IMG/VR virus record: IMGVR_UViG_3300037587_000923
Coordinates: 1-64,000 of that record
DNA from: a virus
Length of the DNA stretch: 64,000 nt
Direction: 5' to 3' (one strand)
Positions 1 to 8,220 of the stretch are shown here, piece by piece. The notes below the pieces were generated by a model. That model searched no databases. It was not told the DNA's origin and saw only the letters and a list, made by a program, of their open reading frames with translations. The translations under genes were made by a program, and so were the position numbers. How positions within the stretch are numbered: the stretch's first letter is position 1; each line of letters starts with the position of its first letter.

Positions 1-150
1 ATATTAAGGTTTAACGGTAAAGAGTATTACGGCTTAGACAGTGAGGGTTTATTTCTTATCTCTTCACCTGATAAGATTGAAGTTATGAAGCACATAAAAT
101 CGCAGGGCTTTAGCATTAACTTAAGGCACTTGCAGAAAGGGGTTAAATAG
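1..150 (+). CDS. Partial hypothetical protein, C-terminal 49 residues
   Basis: An open frame runs from the window edge to a TAG at 148-150. The residues are mixed polar and hydrophobic with no motif I recognise. The stop overlaps a GTG start of the next small frame (TAGTG), which suggests translational coupling. The start lies outside the window, so length and function cannot be judged. Confidence 0.6.
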   Translation: MLRFNGKEYYGLDSEGLFLISSPDKIEVMKHIKSQGFSINLRHLQKGVK

Positions 151-275
151 TGAATTACAAGGCAATCAATAGCGCATATACAAGGCTATATAATCAGTGG
201 TGTATAGCTGGATATAGTCACAACGATGCAAGGAACATCGCAAAGACACAGGTTTGTTTAATATACAGTGCTTAA
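150..275 (+). CDS. Small hypothetical protein, 41 aa
   Basis: A GTG start overlaps the upstream stop and is preceded by the purine-rich GAAAGGGG. The product has several Tyr and Asn residues and two Cys, with no recognisable domain. The overlap with the upstream stop is the main reason to believe it. It could equally be untranslated spacer. Confidence 0.4.
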   Translation: MNYKAINSAYTRLYNQWCIAGYSHNDARNIAKTQVCLIYSA

Positions 276-331
276 AACCGTAGGCCGTAAGGCTGAATAG
301 TACCCCATAGGGGAGAAAGAGAGAAAGAGTC

Positions 332-856
332 ATGAAGAAAACTACTAAGGGCACAAAAGGAACAGCAAAGGCAGACAAAGCCAGCCCGTATGCTATCAAG
401 GGAAAGGATGTCACAGGAGCTTGTATCGGCGTTATAGAGCAACTACTGGCAAATGCAGAACAGAATGGTGGCAAGGGTAGAGCATACGCCAACAAGAAAG
501 GGGTTGAAATGTTTTGTAAAGGGGTGGCCCGTTCAAATCTCAACCCAGATGTGCCGACGCTTAAAAACTTGCTCGTGAATGGTCACGGCCTGTCAACTAT
601 GAAGCAGGATATGGAGTTCAATGCCGAAGGCGAGGCCGTCAAGGTATGGGTAGCACCTGCCGATAAAGTCGCATGGACCGAAGTGCTTGACCTGTTAGAG
701 GAAAGGGGGAAGATTGTTCAGGTAAGAAAAATGGCATACCTTCCAGCCGATGCACCTGACACACAAAAACAGAAAGAGGCAAAGGCTGCAAAGGCTGCAA
801 AGCTTCAAGTCAAAGCAAACAGTCAGTATCACGACAAGGCCGCCTCTCTCCTGTAG
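332..856 (+). CDS. Lysine/alanine-rich hypothetical phage protein, 174 aa
   Basis: It starts at ATG after a long purine-rich ribosome binding tract (about 310-328). The first 20 residues are Lys/Thr/Gly-rich and basic. The centre (about 25-130) looks globular, and the C-terminal 35 residues are Lys/Ala-rich with short AKAAK-type repeats. Basic tails of this kind occur in nucleic-acid-binding phage proteins, but I do not recognise the family. A strong intrinsic terminator follows directly, so it ends a transcription unit. Confidence 0.75.
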   Translation: MKKTTKGTKGTAKADKASPYAIKGKDVTGACIGVIEQLLANAEQNGGKGRAYANKKGVEMFCKGVARSNLNPDVPTLKNLLVNGHGLSTMKQDMEFNAEGEAVKVWVAPADKVAWTEVLDLLEERGKIVQVRKMAYLPADAPDTQKQKEAKAAKAAKLQVKANSQYHDKAASLL

Positions 857-866
857 TAATAACTTA

Positions 867-908
867 CCCTGTCAGGCTGGAAACGGTCTGGCAGGGATAT
901 TTTTTTAT
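867..908 (+). terminator. Rho-independent terminator
   Basis: A 9-bp stem (867-875 with 888-896, one G-U pair) encloses a 12-nt loop and is followed by a T-rich tract. It lies 10 bases after the stop at 856 and reads rightward. Confidence 0.9.
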
Positions 909-994
909 TCTTTTTTATTATATATAGCCTATGCTAAATGGGGATTCGGAACCCCCGGACTGAGTAGTAAAATTCGAGCTTGCCGTAGAGGGTA

Positions 995-1023
995 TTGAGT
1001 ATCCTGTCCAGTGTGTTTGAATA
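995..1023 (+). promoter_or_regulatory. Possible sigma70-type promoter
   Basis: TTGAGT at 995-1000 and TGAATA at 1018-1023 are 17 bp apart. They lie downstream of the 867-908 terminator and directly upstream of a GCATGC palindrome. The -10 element is weak. The position, just after a terminator and before a new gene run, is what supports it. Confidence 0.35.
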
Positions 1024-1040
1024 TTTCAGCATGCATAAAA
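1024..1040. repeat. GCATGC palindrome, copy 1
   Basis: TTTCAGCATGCATAAAA is one of nine copies of a palindrome with consensus TTTHRGCATGCYGAAA. It sits between the possible promoter and the ribosome binding site of the gene at 1055. Confidence 0.6.
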
Positions 1041-1054
1041 CTTGGAGGTGAGTG

Positions 1055-1225
1055 ATGGAGCCTACACAGACAGATATCCAGAATGCTTTGAGGATACTAA
1101 CTAGAGTAATGGCGCCTATAGAGACGCTGACTATGGTGTCTGGGGATCTGTTAACCCTCAACAACGAGGATATGATTTACAGAACTCAAGATTTAGCTGA
1201 AGTACTGGCGGAAAGGAGAAGGTGA
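1055..1225 (+). CDS. Small hypothetical protein, 56 aa
   Basis: ATG follows GGAGGTGA at a good distance, so the start is well supported. The product is a short, mostly helical-looking acidic peptide ending in a basic RRR. No family is recognised. It appears to be the first gene after the terminator, downstream of palindrome copy 1. Confidence 0.65.
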   Translation: MEPTQTDIQNALRILTRVMAPIETLTMVSGDLLTLNNEDMIYRTQDLAEVLAERRR

Positions 1226-1271
1226 GACACTAGAAAAGGGGAGTCTCAGAACCCCCAGAAAGGAGAGTAAT

Positions 1272-1508
1272 ATGATTGAGTTAAGGGACGATATGAGCGA
1301 GGAGCTGAAGGTTAAGATAACACTCACTCTGGCTCTGATAGAAGCCTTGAACATGAACGCAAAGGAGGCCACCGAGTACCTCATGGGTTGCGGCCTTTCC
1401 CCTACAGCTATGACTCGGCACGCCCTTTGGCTTGACGTAGCAGAACATGTATATCCCTATACAAAAAGCTTGATGATTCAGGCTTCCCGTAGGGCAAACA
1501 GAGCTTAG
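1272..1508 (+). CDS. Small hypothetical helical protein, 78 aa
   Basis: Starts at ATG after AAGGAG. A GGGG/CCCC stem-loop (1238-1255) stands just before the ribosome binding site, a leader type that recurs in this genome. The N-terminal half is amphipathic and could be a small DNA-binding or adaptor fold, but there is no clear helix-turn-helix. Function unknown. Confidence 0.6.
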   Translation: MIELRDDMSEELKVKITLTLALIEALNMNAKEATEYLMGCGLSPTAMTRHALWLDVAEHVYPYTKSLMIQASRRANRA

Positions 1509-1595
1509 ACTTTAATTAGTGAGTGGAGGTGAGGTCTTCACTCACTACTCAAGGTTTAAATAACAAAGGCTTTCGGGCCAGAGAGGAGCTTTAAT

Positions 1596-1808
1596 ATGAA
1601 AAAGCATTGGGAAGATATAAAGGATGACATAAGGAAGAGTGGAGTCGATAAATTTGCCGACACTGTACCTTCAGAACAAGCTGGAGTGCTATTGACTGGC
1701 CTCACACTTTCCAGTCGCCTGACCGGTGCAGAGTATTATGCATTGTGTAAGAGGCTGTACCTCAATGCCACAGTTCACGACCCGCTTTACGAAGGGAGTA
1801 AGTCATGA
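1596..1808 (+). CDS. Small hypothetical protein, 70 aa
   Basis: ATG follows GAGGAGCTTTAAT. The stop overlaps the start of the next gene (1805), so the two are translationally coupled. The product is a single small soluble domain with no motif I recognise. Confidence 0.65.
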   Translation: MKKHWEDIKDDIRKSGVDKFADTVPSEQAGVLLTGLTLSSRLTGAEYYALCKRLYLNATVHDPLYEGSKS

Positions 1809-2221
1809 GCTGCAAGGACTGTAGTGAGAGAGGCGATGAGATCATACGCTGGATGGATCCAGAGATATTAGGCATAGAGCCAGAGTTTGACGATGAAGGT
1901 GAGGAGATAGAGAGAGGCCCGATAAAGCTTGTCCGGTACTCCTGTAATTACTGGGATGAGCATAAGTATAGGACTGGTGTTAAGACCAGCATGAATGGCC
2001 TGAATAAAGGCACTGACTCCTGCTGTAGATATTCCCTTATGAAAAACATAGAGATTACCAATGCTGTAGTCGAGATAAATGGGGACTGGTTGAGGGATAG
2101 AGGAGTCTGTTTGAAAGAAGATAGAGACTATGAATTATTCGAGATTGAGAACTCCCTGGGGAAGGGGTTAAAGAAGCAGACGGAAAGACACGAGAAAGGG
2201 TTAAAATTACTGAACCTATAG
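1805..2221 (+). CDS. Cysteine-containing hypothetical protein, 138 aa
   Basis: Overlaps the upstream gene by 4 bp. It has CKDC near the N-terminus and further cysteines at about 57 and 82-83, a spacing that could bind zinc, with an acidic stretch around residues 25-40. The C-terminus is basic. The role is unknown; it belongs to the early small-gene cluster. Confidence 0.65.
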   Translation: MSCKDCSERGDEIIRWMDPEILGIEPEFDDEGEEIERGPIKLVRYSCNYWDEHKYRTGVKTSMNGLNKGTDSCCRYSLMKNIEITNAVVEINGDWLRDRGVCLKEDRDYELFEIENSLGKGLKKQTERHEKGLKLLNL

Positions 2222-2294
2222 GCCCTGAGTTTTTAACTCCCTTAAGAGATTGAACTTAAGGGGGTTGTAGTTGTCTGAAATTGGAGGACAGGCC

Positions 2295-2537
2295 ATGAAT
2301 TACAAAGAAAGAAATAGGACGATCACGGTGTCAGTGCTTGAAGGCACGACTTTAAACGAAATATCTAAAGTATATGGCATCTCTGAAACACGAGCAAAAC
2401 AGATAGTTTTGAACTATTGTAGGCGTGATTTATTCCCCTCTTCCGACGGTATCTGGAAGAACAGAACTATGGAAGGGGTGGATAGTATTACAAAGGCCAG
2501 AAGGGTATGGGTTAATTTCAGCATGCCGAAAAACTGA
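2295..2537 (+). CDS. Helix-turn-helix protein resembling sigma region 4, 80 aa
   Basis: I place the start at ATG 2295 because GGAGG lies nine bases upstream; an upstream TTG lacks a site. Residues about 15-45 read as a tri-helical HTH (TTLNEISKVYGISETRAKQI), like sigma70 region 4 or a Trp-repressor-like fold, so DNA binding is likely. The last codons overlap palindrome copy 2. It could be a small transcription regulator of the early genes. Confidence 0.65.
   Translation: MNYKERNRTITVSVLEGTTLNEISKVYGISETRAKQIVLNYCRRDLFPSSDGIWKNRTMEGVDSITKARRVWVNFSMPKN
2516..2531. repeat. GCATGC palindrome, copy 2
   Basis: TTTCAGCATGCCGAAA lies across the end of the HTH gene, immediately before the ribosome binding site of the gene at 2550. 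Confidence 0.75.
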
Positions 2538-2549
2538 GAGAGGTGAGAT

Positions 2550-3152
2550 ATGAGAACAAATAAAAAAGAAGAGTTGAGCGAATACGACAAGCAGGCGGCG
2601 GAGTTTTTAAAAAAGACAGGGGCAACAATTTCCAGCGTTTATACTGGACACCGGCCTTACTGGGGCGGTGAAAAGGAATTTAGGGCTACTTATATGGTGA
2701 CAATAACAAGAGAAGGCAAACCCGCGATGGCTTTTCCCTTCGGGCAATCAATGGCTGATAGCTGGAAGTTTTTCGCTTGCAGTATCCACGCCTCTTTCCA
2801 TAAACCTTATGATAGCACTACCACCAAAAAAGGGTTTGTATCTCTGCATGACTTGTTTAAAAGTGCTATTGAATCGGGCGACGATACTGGCAAGGGCCAT
2901 GGACGCTTTGCGAATTATAAAGGGATCAGCTACCAGATTAAGAAGCAAGAAAAAAACCCTTCAGATTACGACATCTTGACTTGCCTGACAAAGTATGATC
3001 CCGGAACATTTGAGAATTTCTGTTCTGGGTTTGGTTATGATACTGACAGCCGGAAAGCAGAAAAAACATATCAGGCGGTCAGGAAAGAATATCAAGCCCT
3101 CGCGCAAATATTCAGCTCGGAAGAGTTGGAAGAGATGGCGGAGATTCAATAA
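2550..3152 (+). CDS. Conserved phage hypothetical protein, 200 aa
   Basis: ATG follows GAGAGGTGAGAT. The C-terminal third (about 130-200, with YDILTCLTKYDPGTFENF) resembles a protein I know from many phage and prophage genomes of Gram-negative hosts, always of unknown function. It is a soluble two-part protein with no catalytic motif visible. It sits downstream of palindrome copy 2. Confidence 0.75.
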   Translation: MRTNKKEELSEYDKQAAEFLKKTGATISSVYTGHRPYWGGEKEFRATYMVTITREGKPAMAFPFGQSMADSWKFFACSIHASFHKPYDSTTTKKGFVSLHDLFKSAIESGDDTGKGHGRFANYKGISYQIKKQEKNPSDYDILTCLTKYDPGTFENFCSGFGYDTDSRKAEKTYQAVRKEYQALAQIFSSEELEEMAEIQ

Positions 3153-3197
3153 CCTAAAGTTATGCTCTCCAAAAATTTGAGTGGTAGGAGGCCCAAG

Positions 3198-3434
3198 ATG
3201 CTTGACAAGAACCAGAAGATAGTAGCTGATAATTACCAGGGAGGTGAGTACAGCTATGCAGATGAAGTAAAAGATCCGCACGGAAGGGATTACGGTGATA
3301 GCCTGTTTACTTTCCTCATGACAGAGCTGTCGTATGGGCAGGATTGCTTCACTAAAGGCGATGCTCTTCTTAGGCTGGATAATATTATCGAAGAAGCTGA
3401 AGAAGTAAAAAGGGCCTTTGAAAAGCTCGCTTAA
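3198..3434 (+). CDS. Small acidic hypothetical protein, 78 aa
   Basis: ATG at 3198 has AGGAGG seven bases upstream and is preferred over an earlier in-frame start. The C-terminal half (LDNIIEEAEEVKRAFEKL) is a clear amphipathic helix. Function unknown. Confidence 0.7.
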   Translation: MLDKNQKIVADNYQGGEYSYADEVKDPHGRDYGDSLFTFLMTELSYGQDCFTKGDALLRLDNIIEEAEEVKRAFEKLA

Positions 3435-3483
3435 AAATGCCGGCGCTTTACCCCCGGACTGAATAAAATTTAGGAGGTGCAGT

Positions 3484-3729
3484 ATGAAAACCATGAGGGA
3501 ATTAAAAAGAAGTATGATAACTAAAATTTTGTTTGTCTTGGTAGTGTTTCTGCTAATAATAAGATTGGCCCCACTCGACAGCTCTGACTACTCGTGGAAA
3601 CAGAGGAGCGGCTTGTCGGTTCACGTAGATGAGTTAACTGGGTGTCACTACCTCAGTAAGTTTCTTGGGGGAGTAACCCCGAGGTTCGATAGTGACGGCA
3701 ACCAGGTATGCTCAGGGCTACCGAAGTGA
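3484..3729 (+). CDS. Small membrane protein with DUF6440-like C-terminus, 81 aa
   Basis: ATG follows AGGAGGTGCAGT. Residues about 14-29 form one transmembrane helix after a basic N-terminus. The rest (VDELTGCHYL, then VTPRFDSDG) resembles the small DUF6440 type of phage protein, whose function is unknown. The C-terminus likely faces the periplasm or cytoplasm as a small domain. Overlaps the next gene by 22 bp. Confidence 0.65.
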   Translation: MKTMRELKRSMITKILFVLVVFLLIIRLAPLDSSDYSWKQRSGLSVHVDELTGCHYLSKFLGGVTPRFDSDGNQVCSGLPK

Positions 3730-3893
3730 AAACTAGAACTCTCAAAAGTAGGCCTAGACGGGAAATACTCGCTGATTGTATTTCCTCAGCCGATAAGCTC
3801 ATTACCTTGCAATGCGAGAAGGTTGAGTTACTTAAACAACACAAGAAGGGGCTTGAGCAGCTCCTAGAAGCGGAGGGGAGAGATGATAACTGA
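3708..3893 (+). CDS. Small basic coiled-coil-like protein, 61 aa
   Basis: Overlaps both neighbours, as is common in this cluster. It has a basic N-terminus (TRTLKSRPRR) followed by a long helix with Leu/Glu/Lys periodicity. A GTG at 3726 is an alternative start. Function unknown. Confidence 0.55.
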   Translation: MLRATEVKTRTLKSRPRREILADCISSADKLITLQCEKVELLKQHKKGLEQLLEAEGRDDN

Positions 3894-4077
3894 TAAAGAA
3901 TATGTTGATGCTGGTGGCTCATGCTGCCCTAGTTGCAAAGGCAAAGAGATTGAAGGCGACGCAATATCGGTGGATGGAGGCATAGCCTGGCAAGAAATAA
4001 AGTGCCTCGGTTGTGGCGCATCCTGGAATGATCTCTATACCTTAACAGGCTATTCAGATAGCGGAGGTAGATGCTAA
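3883..4077 (+). CDS. Zinc-ribbon protein, 64 aa
   Basis: Two CxxC knuckles (CCPSCKG and CLGCGA) about 24 residues apart form a typical zinc ribbon, separated by a beta-rich stretch. It overlaps the genes on both sides, so it is coupled in an operon. Small zinc ribbons in phages often bind nucleic acid or protein partners; no specific role can be assigned. Confidence 0.75.
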   Translation: MITDKEYVDAGGSCCPSCKGKEIEGDAISVDGGIAWQEIKCLGCGASWNDLYTLTGYSDSGGRC

Positions 4078-4259
4078 CCCTCACTGTCAGAAGCCACACT
4101 AAAGACGGCACGGTAACTGTCTCGATTAACGGGAAAGGGTATGTATATTTCCTCGATGCAATGTGGACTGAGAGGTTCCTGAACATGGTTGATAGGTCCG
4201 CAGGGAAAGCCCTGCAATACATAAAAGAGAAGGCTTATGATTACAAGAGGTTAAGTTAG
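4071..4259 (+). CDS. Small beta-rich hypothetical protein, 62 aa
   Basis: ATG overlaps the preceding stop region by 7 bp. The N-terminal half is beta-strand-like and the C-terminal half is helical with aromatic residues. No family is recognised. Confidence 0.6.
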   Translation: MLTLTVRSHTKDGTVTVSINGKGYVYFLDAMWTERFLNMVDRSAGKALQYIKEKAYDYKRLS

Positions 4260-4286
4260 CAGTCAAAACCTAAAGAGAAGGAGTAG

Positions 4287-4943
4287 ATGATGATTGAATT
4301 AAGAACAGGTGATTTTATAGATGCAAAAGTTATTACCGCAATAAGGATTGGCAAGGCGACGACAAAGGAGGAAAGAGAGTTCAATAAATTTTCTCATCCC
4401 CCTAGAGTTTTAGTAGATTTCAACAGAAGCAATATTATCTGCATAGATTTCAAGAGGCTGAAAGATGCCAAGGGCTATGCTATTGAGTTGCACGAAAAAG
4501 TGAAGGAGGAACTTGCTCAGATGGTGCAATCCGAGGCCAACGCTGAGAGGATAGTCACTTGCGTTAATAGCCATGATGAATTGCTGGCGGCCTGTAAGTA
4601 TGTTGTTAGATACCATAAAGAAAATGACAGCGGCGAGGGTGAGTTATTTGGGTTAGATTTTGTGACCACTTGTATCGCTGCCATAAGCAAAGCGGAAGGG
4701 AGCGCCCAAGGTGAGCATCCCCGAAAAAGTGATGGCAGTTATAAGGGTGACAGCAAGAAGATAAGCAATCTTGAGGTCGAGAACGGATACCTGGGAAACT
4801 TAAATAGCGAGTTGCTGGCGGCCTTGAAAAAATGTGTGGATGTAATATCAGAAGACGGCTTCCCTAACGGTACAACATTGGCCGAGGAGGATGCATTTAC
4901 GTCAGGCGAAAAAGCAATAAACAAAGCAGAAGGAGGTAAGTGA
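4287..4943 (+). CDS. Hypothetical protein with two repeated helical segments, 218 aa
   Basis: Starts at one of two adjacent ATGs after GAAGGAG. Residues about 1-90 form one domain. Segments around 95-140 and 172-215 resemble each other: each begins N-S-(H)-(D)-E-L-L-A-A and ends in a K/S-A-E-G motif. This implies an internal duplication of a helical unit. Function unknown. The stop overlaps the next ATG. Confidence 0.65.
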   Translation: MMIELRTGDFIDAKVITAIRIGKATTKEEREFNKFSHPPRVLVDFNRSNIICIDFKRLKDAKGYAIELHEKVKEELAQMVQSEANAERIVTCVNSHDELLAACKYVVRYHKENDSGEGELFGLDFVTTCIAAISKAEGSAQGEHPRKSDGSYKGDSKKISNLEVENGYLGNLNSELLAALKKCVDVISEDGFPNGTTLAEEDAFTSGEKAINKAEGGK

Positions 4944-5215
4944 TGTTGATATTCCTGGAGATGACAAACACACATACATACATGATCGACGGCGGCCTTT
5001 CGCTATTCGGTAGGCCGAAGTTCTCTTGTGATGTATATGAGGAAGAGTCAAGGAAGTTGTGCCATACAGACGTCGGCTTTATAGCCAAGGCGCTCCCCGC
5101 CAACAAGAAGCTGGCTAAAATCAGGAAGCTTGTAGATAAGTATGAGGGAAGGGTATTAAGCAAACTCGGTCGCATTGTATTTAAGCGTAGGTTGAAAAGG
5201 CTGGAACATAATTAA
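4943..5215 (+). CDS. Hypothetical protein, 90 aa
   Basis: ATG 4943 overlaps the preceding TGA and has AGGAGGTAAGTG in front. The product has a beta-rich N-terminus and a very basic C-terminus (FKRRLKRLEHN), suggesting nucleic-acid contact. Not recognised. Confidence 0.65.
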   Translation: MLIFLEMTNTHTYMIDGGLSLFGRPKFSCDVYEEESRKLCHTDVGFIAKALPANKKLAKIRKLVDKYEGRVLSKLGRIVFKRRLKRLEHN

Positions 5216-5250
5216 ATGGCGGGCTAGAAGCCCCCGGGAAGGAGAGAAAA

Positions 5251-5511
5251 ATGAAGTGGAGTTGGAGAACAAAAGCCCATGAAGGCGACAGAAGAAGGGT
5301 CAGGAAGTTTGCGTGGCTTCCAGTGAGGCTCGTGGATAACAGCATACTATGTCTCGAAAGGTACGTGGACAGACAGATATACACGCTCAATGGGATCTGG
5401 CCATATCCGAGGTGGTATTCCCAATATAAACTACAAAACTTTTCAGGTGAAATACCTGGAGAGAAGAGATGGATTGGCTGTAGTTTTCTCTGGAACGGCA
5501 TATGCGATTAG
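5251..5511 (+). CDS. Basic aromatic-rich hypothetical protein, 86 aa
   Basis: A GGGC/GCCC hairpin (5221-5233) precedes the GGAAGGAG ribosome binding site, the recurring leader form of this genome. The protein is rich in Trp, Arg and Tyr and looks beta-rich; no family is recognised. Confidence 0.6.
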   Translation: MKWSWRTKAHEGDRRRVRKFAWLPVRLVDNSILCLERYVDRQIYTLNGIWPYPRWYSQYKLQNFSGEIPGEKRWIGCSFLWNGICD

Positions 5512-5524
5512 GAGAGGAGAAAAG

Positions 5525-5800
5525 ATGAGCACAAGAAGAACACACGATAAGATCATAGAGAAAGCCCTGAAGGAAGGTATTAATATCAACGAGACAGTCT
5601 TCAGGGTGTCAGTGTATGACATACTCTCCATTGCAGGTGATAGGCTGGGAGACAAGGCCCTCGAAGCTGACCTCGAAGATCTGGTAAGAGAGGTGAGGAG
5701 AGGGGTGGAATCCGGCCTTGAATGGAGTGAGGTTGTTGAGGTGGCTATTGATTATTACTGGGAAGGTAAGCAGAAGCCTAATAAGCCTGGAGGCGAGTGA
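5525..5800 (+). CDS. Small acidic helical protein, 91 aa
   Basis: ATG 5525 has AGGAGAGGAGAA directly upstream. An open frame extends further 5' but that part overlaps the neighbouring gene and lacks a start signal. The protein is predicted helical with alternating charge. Unknown role. Confidence 0.7.
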   Translation: MSTRRTHDKIIEKALKEGININETVFRVSVYDILSIAGDRLGDKALEADLEDLVREVRRGVESGLEWSEVVEVAIDYYWEGKQKPNKPGGE

Positions 5801-6150
5801 TGTCTGACTACTGCCCTACCAGCAAGGAGTTTGTAAGATCCGTGCAGATAGAAGCCCTGAGGACTGGTGATTATCCCCGAGGGACTCAGATAATGTATAA
5901 GCCTAGCCACTCGAAGACTGAAGATGATTATGAATTTGGTTTTATCACGAGCTACTCCCCAAACGGAAATGTCTTCTGTAGATTTTTTCATAGGACTTGG
6001 AGTGGAGTCGGGTCAGTAACGCCTTCGAGAACTACGGCTAATAGCGAATCATGCAGAGCAGATGACCTGACTATACATACGAGCCGGCCACAAGAGATTG
6101 TCGATGAACTCCTGAGGAAGATAGATAATAACGAATCACTGTATGATTAA
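5800..6150 (+). CDS. Hypothetical protein, 116 aa
   Basis: ATG overlaps the previous TGA after GGAGGCG. The central part (about 35-75) is beta-rich (FGFITSYSPNGNVFCRFF), like a small SH3-type fold. The C-terminal part is helical. Unknown function. Confidence 0.65.
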   Translation: MSDYCPTSKEFVRSVQIEALRTGDYPRGTQIMYKPSHSKTEDDYEFGFITSYSPNGNVFCRFFHRTWSGVGSVTPSRTTANSESCRADDLTIHTSRPQEIVDELLRKIDNNESLYD

Positions 6151-6166
6151 TTTCAGCATGCCGAAA
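6151..6166. repeat. GCATGC palindrome, copy 3
   Basis: TTTCAGCATGCCGAAA begins one base after a stop codon and lies just before the GGAGG of the gene at 6185. A TATGAT hexamer is nearby at about 6141, but no matching -35 is visible. Confidence 0.75.
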
Positions 6167-6184
6167 GGATGGAGGTAAAGGGAA

Positions 6185-6652
6185 ATGAGCCAGATAACAA
6201 ATAATGATGATGTAATTGACAGTAGGGACATTATAGCAAGAATTGACGAGCTGGAAGATATGTTTCAGGTATGTCAAAATTGTGGCGAAGATTTACCGAT
6301 AGGTGTGGATCATAGAGACAGCACATATCCTGGCCCAAATGGGGAACTTATAGTTGATTGCCCTAAATGTGACGGAATAATAATGTCAGAGAATGAAAGG
6401 GAGGAACTGGGTCATTTAGACGCAATAAAAGACGAATGCGAGGACTACGGCGACTGGAAATATGGCGTAACTCTTATTAATGATTTTTACTTTACCGAGT
6501 ATTGTATGGAATTATTAAAGGGTATCGGGGATTTACCACAAGATATACCTGGTTACATTGCCATAGACGAAGACCAAACAGCGGAGAATCTAAAGGTTGA
6601 TTACGCAACGGTTGACTTTGATGGTGTTGATTATTTTGTAAGAAATTGTTAA
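6185..6652 (+). CDS. Conserved phage protein with N-terminal zinc ribbon, 155 aa
   Basis: Residues about 28-62 carry CxxC and CPKC pairs (a zinc ribbon). The second half (about 70-155, with YGVTLINDFYFTEYCMELL and a VDFDGVDYFVR end) matches a widespread protein of unknown function in phages and mobile elements of Gram-negative bacteria, sometimes near antirestriction genes. Acidic overall. A role in modulating host defence is possible but unproven. Confidence 0.7.
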   Translation: MSQITNNDDVIDSRDIIARIDELEDMFQVCQNCGEDLPIGVDHRDSTYPGPNGELIVDCPKCDGIIMSENEREELGHLDAIKDECEDYGDWKYGVTLINDFYFTEYCMELLKGIGDLPQDIPGYIAIDEDQTAENLKVDYATVDFDGVDYFVRNC

Positions 6653-6681
6653 TTAAATCCAACAAGAAAGGGGAAGTGAAA

Positions 6682-7557
6682 ATGAGGCACACACTAGCGA
6701 ATCACCAGGAGGTAGCACATTTCTGGGGCAATGAAGTTCAAGAAGATGGCGCAAGCGGCAATATGTTTTTTAAGAATAGGACAATCTTTTCTTACGGCTC
6801 ACATTTTGCCATTGCAAAACACTATGATAATAACTTAATACTTTTCACTAATAGAGGATACAGCAACTCCACATCAGCACATATTTCATATACTAAGCGA
6901 GCTATCCCTTGCGACAAGAACATCCTCTATTGCCATAACCCTGAAAGACCAGCAGATATCCAAAATCATGAAACGGCCATTCGGGGAATAGAAGACAATC
7001 TTAAAAAGGCAGTCAGGGCGCGGGAACGTAAACAGGAATACTTAAGTAATGCTGAATACGCATACAATCAGATTATACAATTAATAAAGATTTTTAAAAT
7101 CAAGGGCTGGAAGATACCAAAATACGACTTTACCACACCGGAAACAATCACAGAGTATATAAAAGAACGTGAAAGAAAGGCAGAGGCTAAACGAAAAAGG
7201 CAACTTGCAAAACAAAAAAAGCAAGACGCGCTTGACAGAGTCCTTTTCTTGGAAGATGTAGTAAAGTGGAAAAGCGGCGAAATAAAATCCGCTTACGATG
7301 TACAACACCGGCGCTTCGCAAACGAAGTTGACTACTGCCGGATTGATGGCGATATAGTAGAGAGCATGAGAAGCGCAAACGCCCCACTTAAAGCAGTAAA
7401 GGTGGTCTTGAGACGTATATTACAGGGAAAGCCAGTCAAAGGGGTTGAGCTGGGGCATTATACTATTATCAGCTATGATGGAGAGTCTTTAAAAATAGGC
7501 TGCCATGATTTTCCACAATCAGAAATTGACTGGCTTATCAGGCAACTGGGTATCTAG
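6682..7557 (+). CDS. Conserved phage hypothetical protein with coiled coil, 291 aa
   Basis: ATG 6682 has AAAGGGGAAGTG upstream. Residues about 1-90 (SYGSHFAIAKH, HISYTKRAIP) resemble the N-terminal domain of a protein common in large phages. Residues about 110-195 form a charged coiled coil. The C-terminal 70 residues are globular. Function is not known for the family. Confidence 0.7.
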   Translation: MRHTLANHQEVAHFWGNEVQEDGASGNMFFKNRTIFSYGSHFAIAKHYDNNLILFTNRGYSNSTSAHISYTKRAIPCDKNILYCHNPERPADIQNHETAIRGIEDNLKKAVRARERKQEYLSNAEYAYNQIIQLIKIFKIKGWKIPKYDFTTPETITEYIKERERKAEAKRKRQLAKQKKQDALDRVLFLEDVVKWKSGEIKSAYDVQHRRFANEVDYCRIDGDIVESMRSANAPLKAVKVVLRRILQGKPVKGVELGHYTIISYDGESLKIGCHDFPQSEIDWLIRQLGI

Positions 7558-7613
7558 CCACCCGACTTAATACCTTATAGAACCCTTAAGTCACTAACAA
7601 AGACTATAGCATG

Positions 7614-7629
7614 TTTCGGCATGCGGAAA
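7614..7629. repeat. GCATGC palindrome, copy 4
   Basis: TTTCGGCATGCGGAAA is fused to the AAAGGAG ribosome binding site of the next gene. Binding here could block translation or transcription of that gene. Confidence 0.75.
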
Positions 7630-7638
7630 GGAGTTGAG

Positions 7639-8220
7639 ATGGAACGGAAAACTGGAAGCGTTGAAGAGGTGATCGAGGCCTTCTGGGAAGGAAGGGAGCT
7701 TAGGGTTGTCAAGGTGTCTAATAACATGGGTCCGGCATGGTGGGGTGGTGACTATGCTCCTCAAGGCATAAGAGATCAGGTTAAAGTTTATCCCGATAGA
7801 GTTGAATATCTTCTATGGGATAGCCCGATCGCCGTAAGAAGTGGCAACATCCTAACCCTGAATAACTGTGGGTATGAGACAAATCTCACCAGAGACAGGA
7901 TGGGGGATATAACTGGCGGGCTGAAAAACTGGACATGGAGAAACGAAAGAGTTCCGTGGGTAGGTAAAGCGAATTGGGGATATAGTAATAATATCGACCT
8001 CCCCTTCCCTCTCAAAATTAATATCCTCAAGGGAGAGCCTTTCAAGAGAGAGGTACTTAAACACAAAGAGTTCTTAATATCGAAGCTCATGAAGTCCCGG
8101 GCAGAATGGCGATTCAGGTACATCTATAAAATATGTGAAGAATGGGGCCTCCAGAAAAACGTAAACGATGATGAACTCAATGCCAAGCTGGTGACTATGA
8201 CCATGAAAGGGGTGATCTGA
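7639..8220 (+). CDS. Hypothetical protein, 193 aa
   Basis: ATG 7639 follows AAAGGAGTTGAG; an earlier in-frame ATG lies inside the palindrome and is unlikely to be used. It is a Trp-rich soluble protein with a basic C-terminal helix region. The last base overlaps the next ATG (TGATG). No family is recognised. Confidence 0.65.
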   Translation: MERKTGSVEEVIEAFWEGRELRVVKVSNNMGPAWWGGDYAPQGIRDQVKVYPDRVEYLLWDSPIAVRSGNILTLNNCGYETNLTRDRMGDITGGLKNWTWRNERVPWVGKANWGYSNNIDLPFPLKINILKGEPFKREVLKHKEFLISKLMKSRAEWRFRYIYKICEEWGLQKNVNDDELNAKLVTMTMKGVI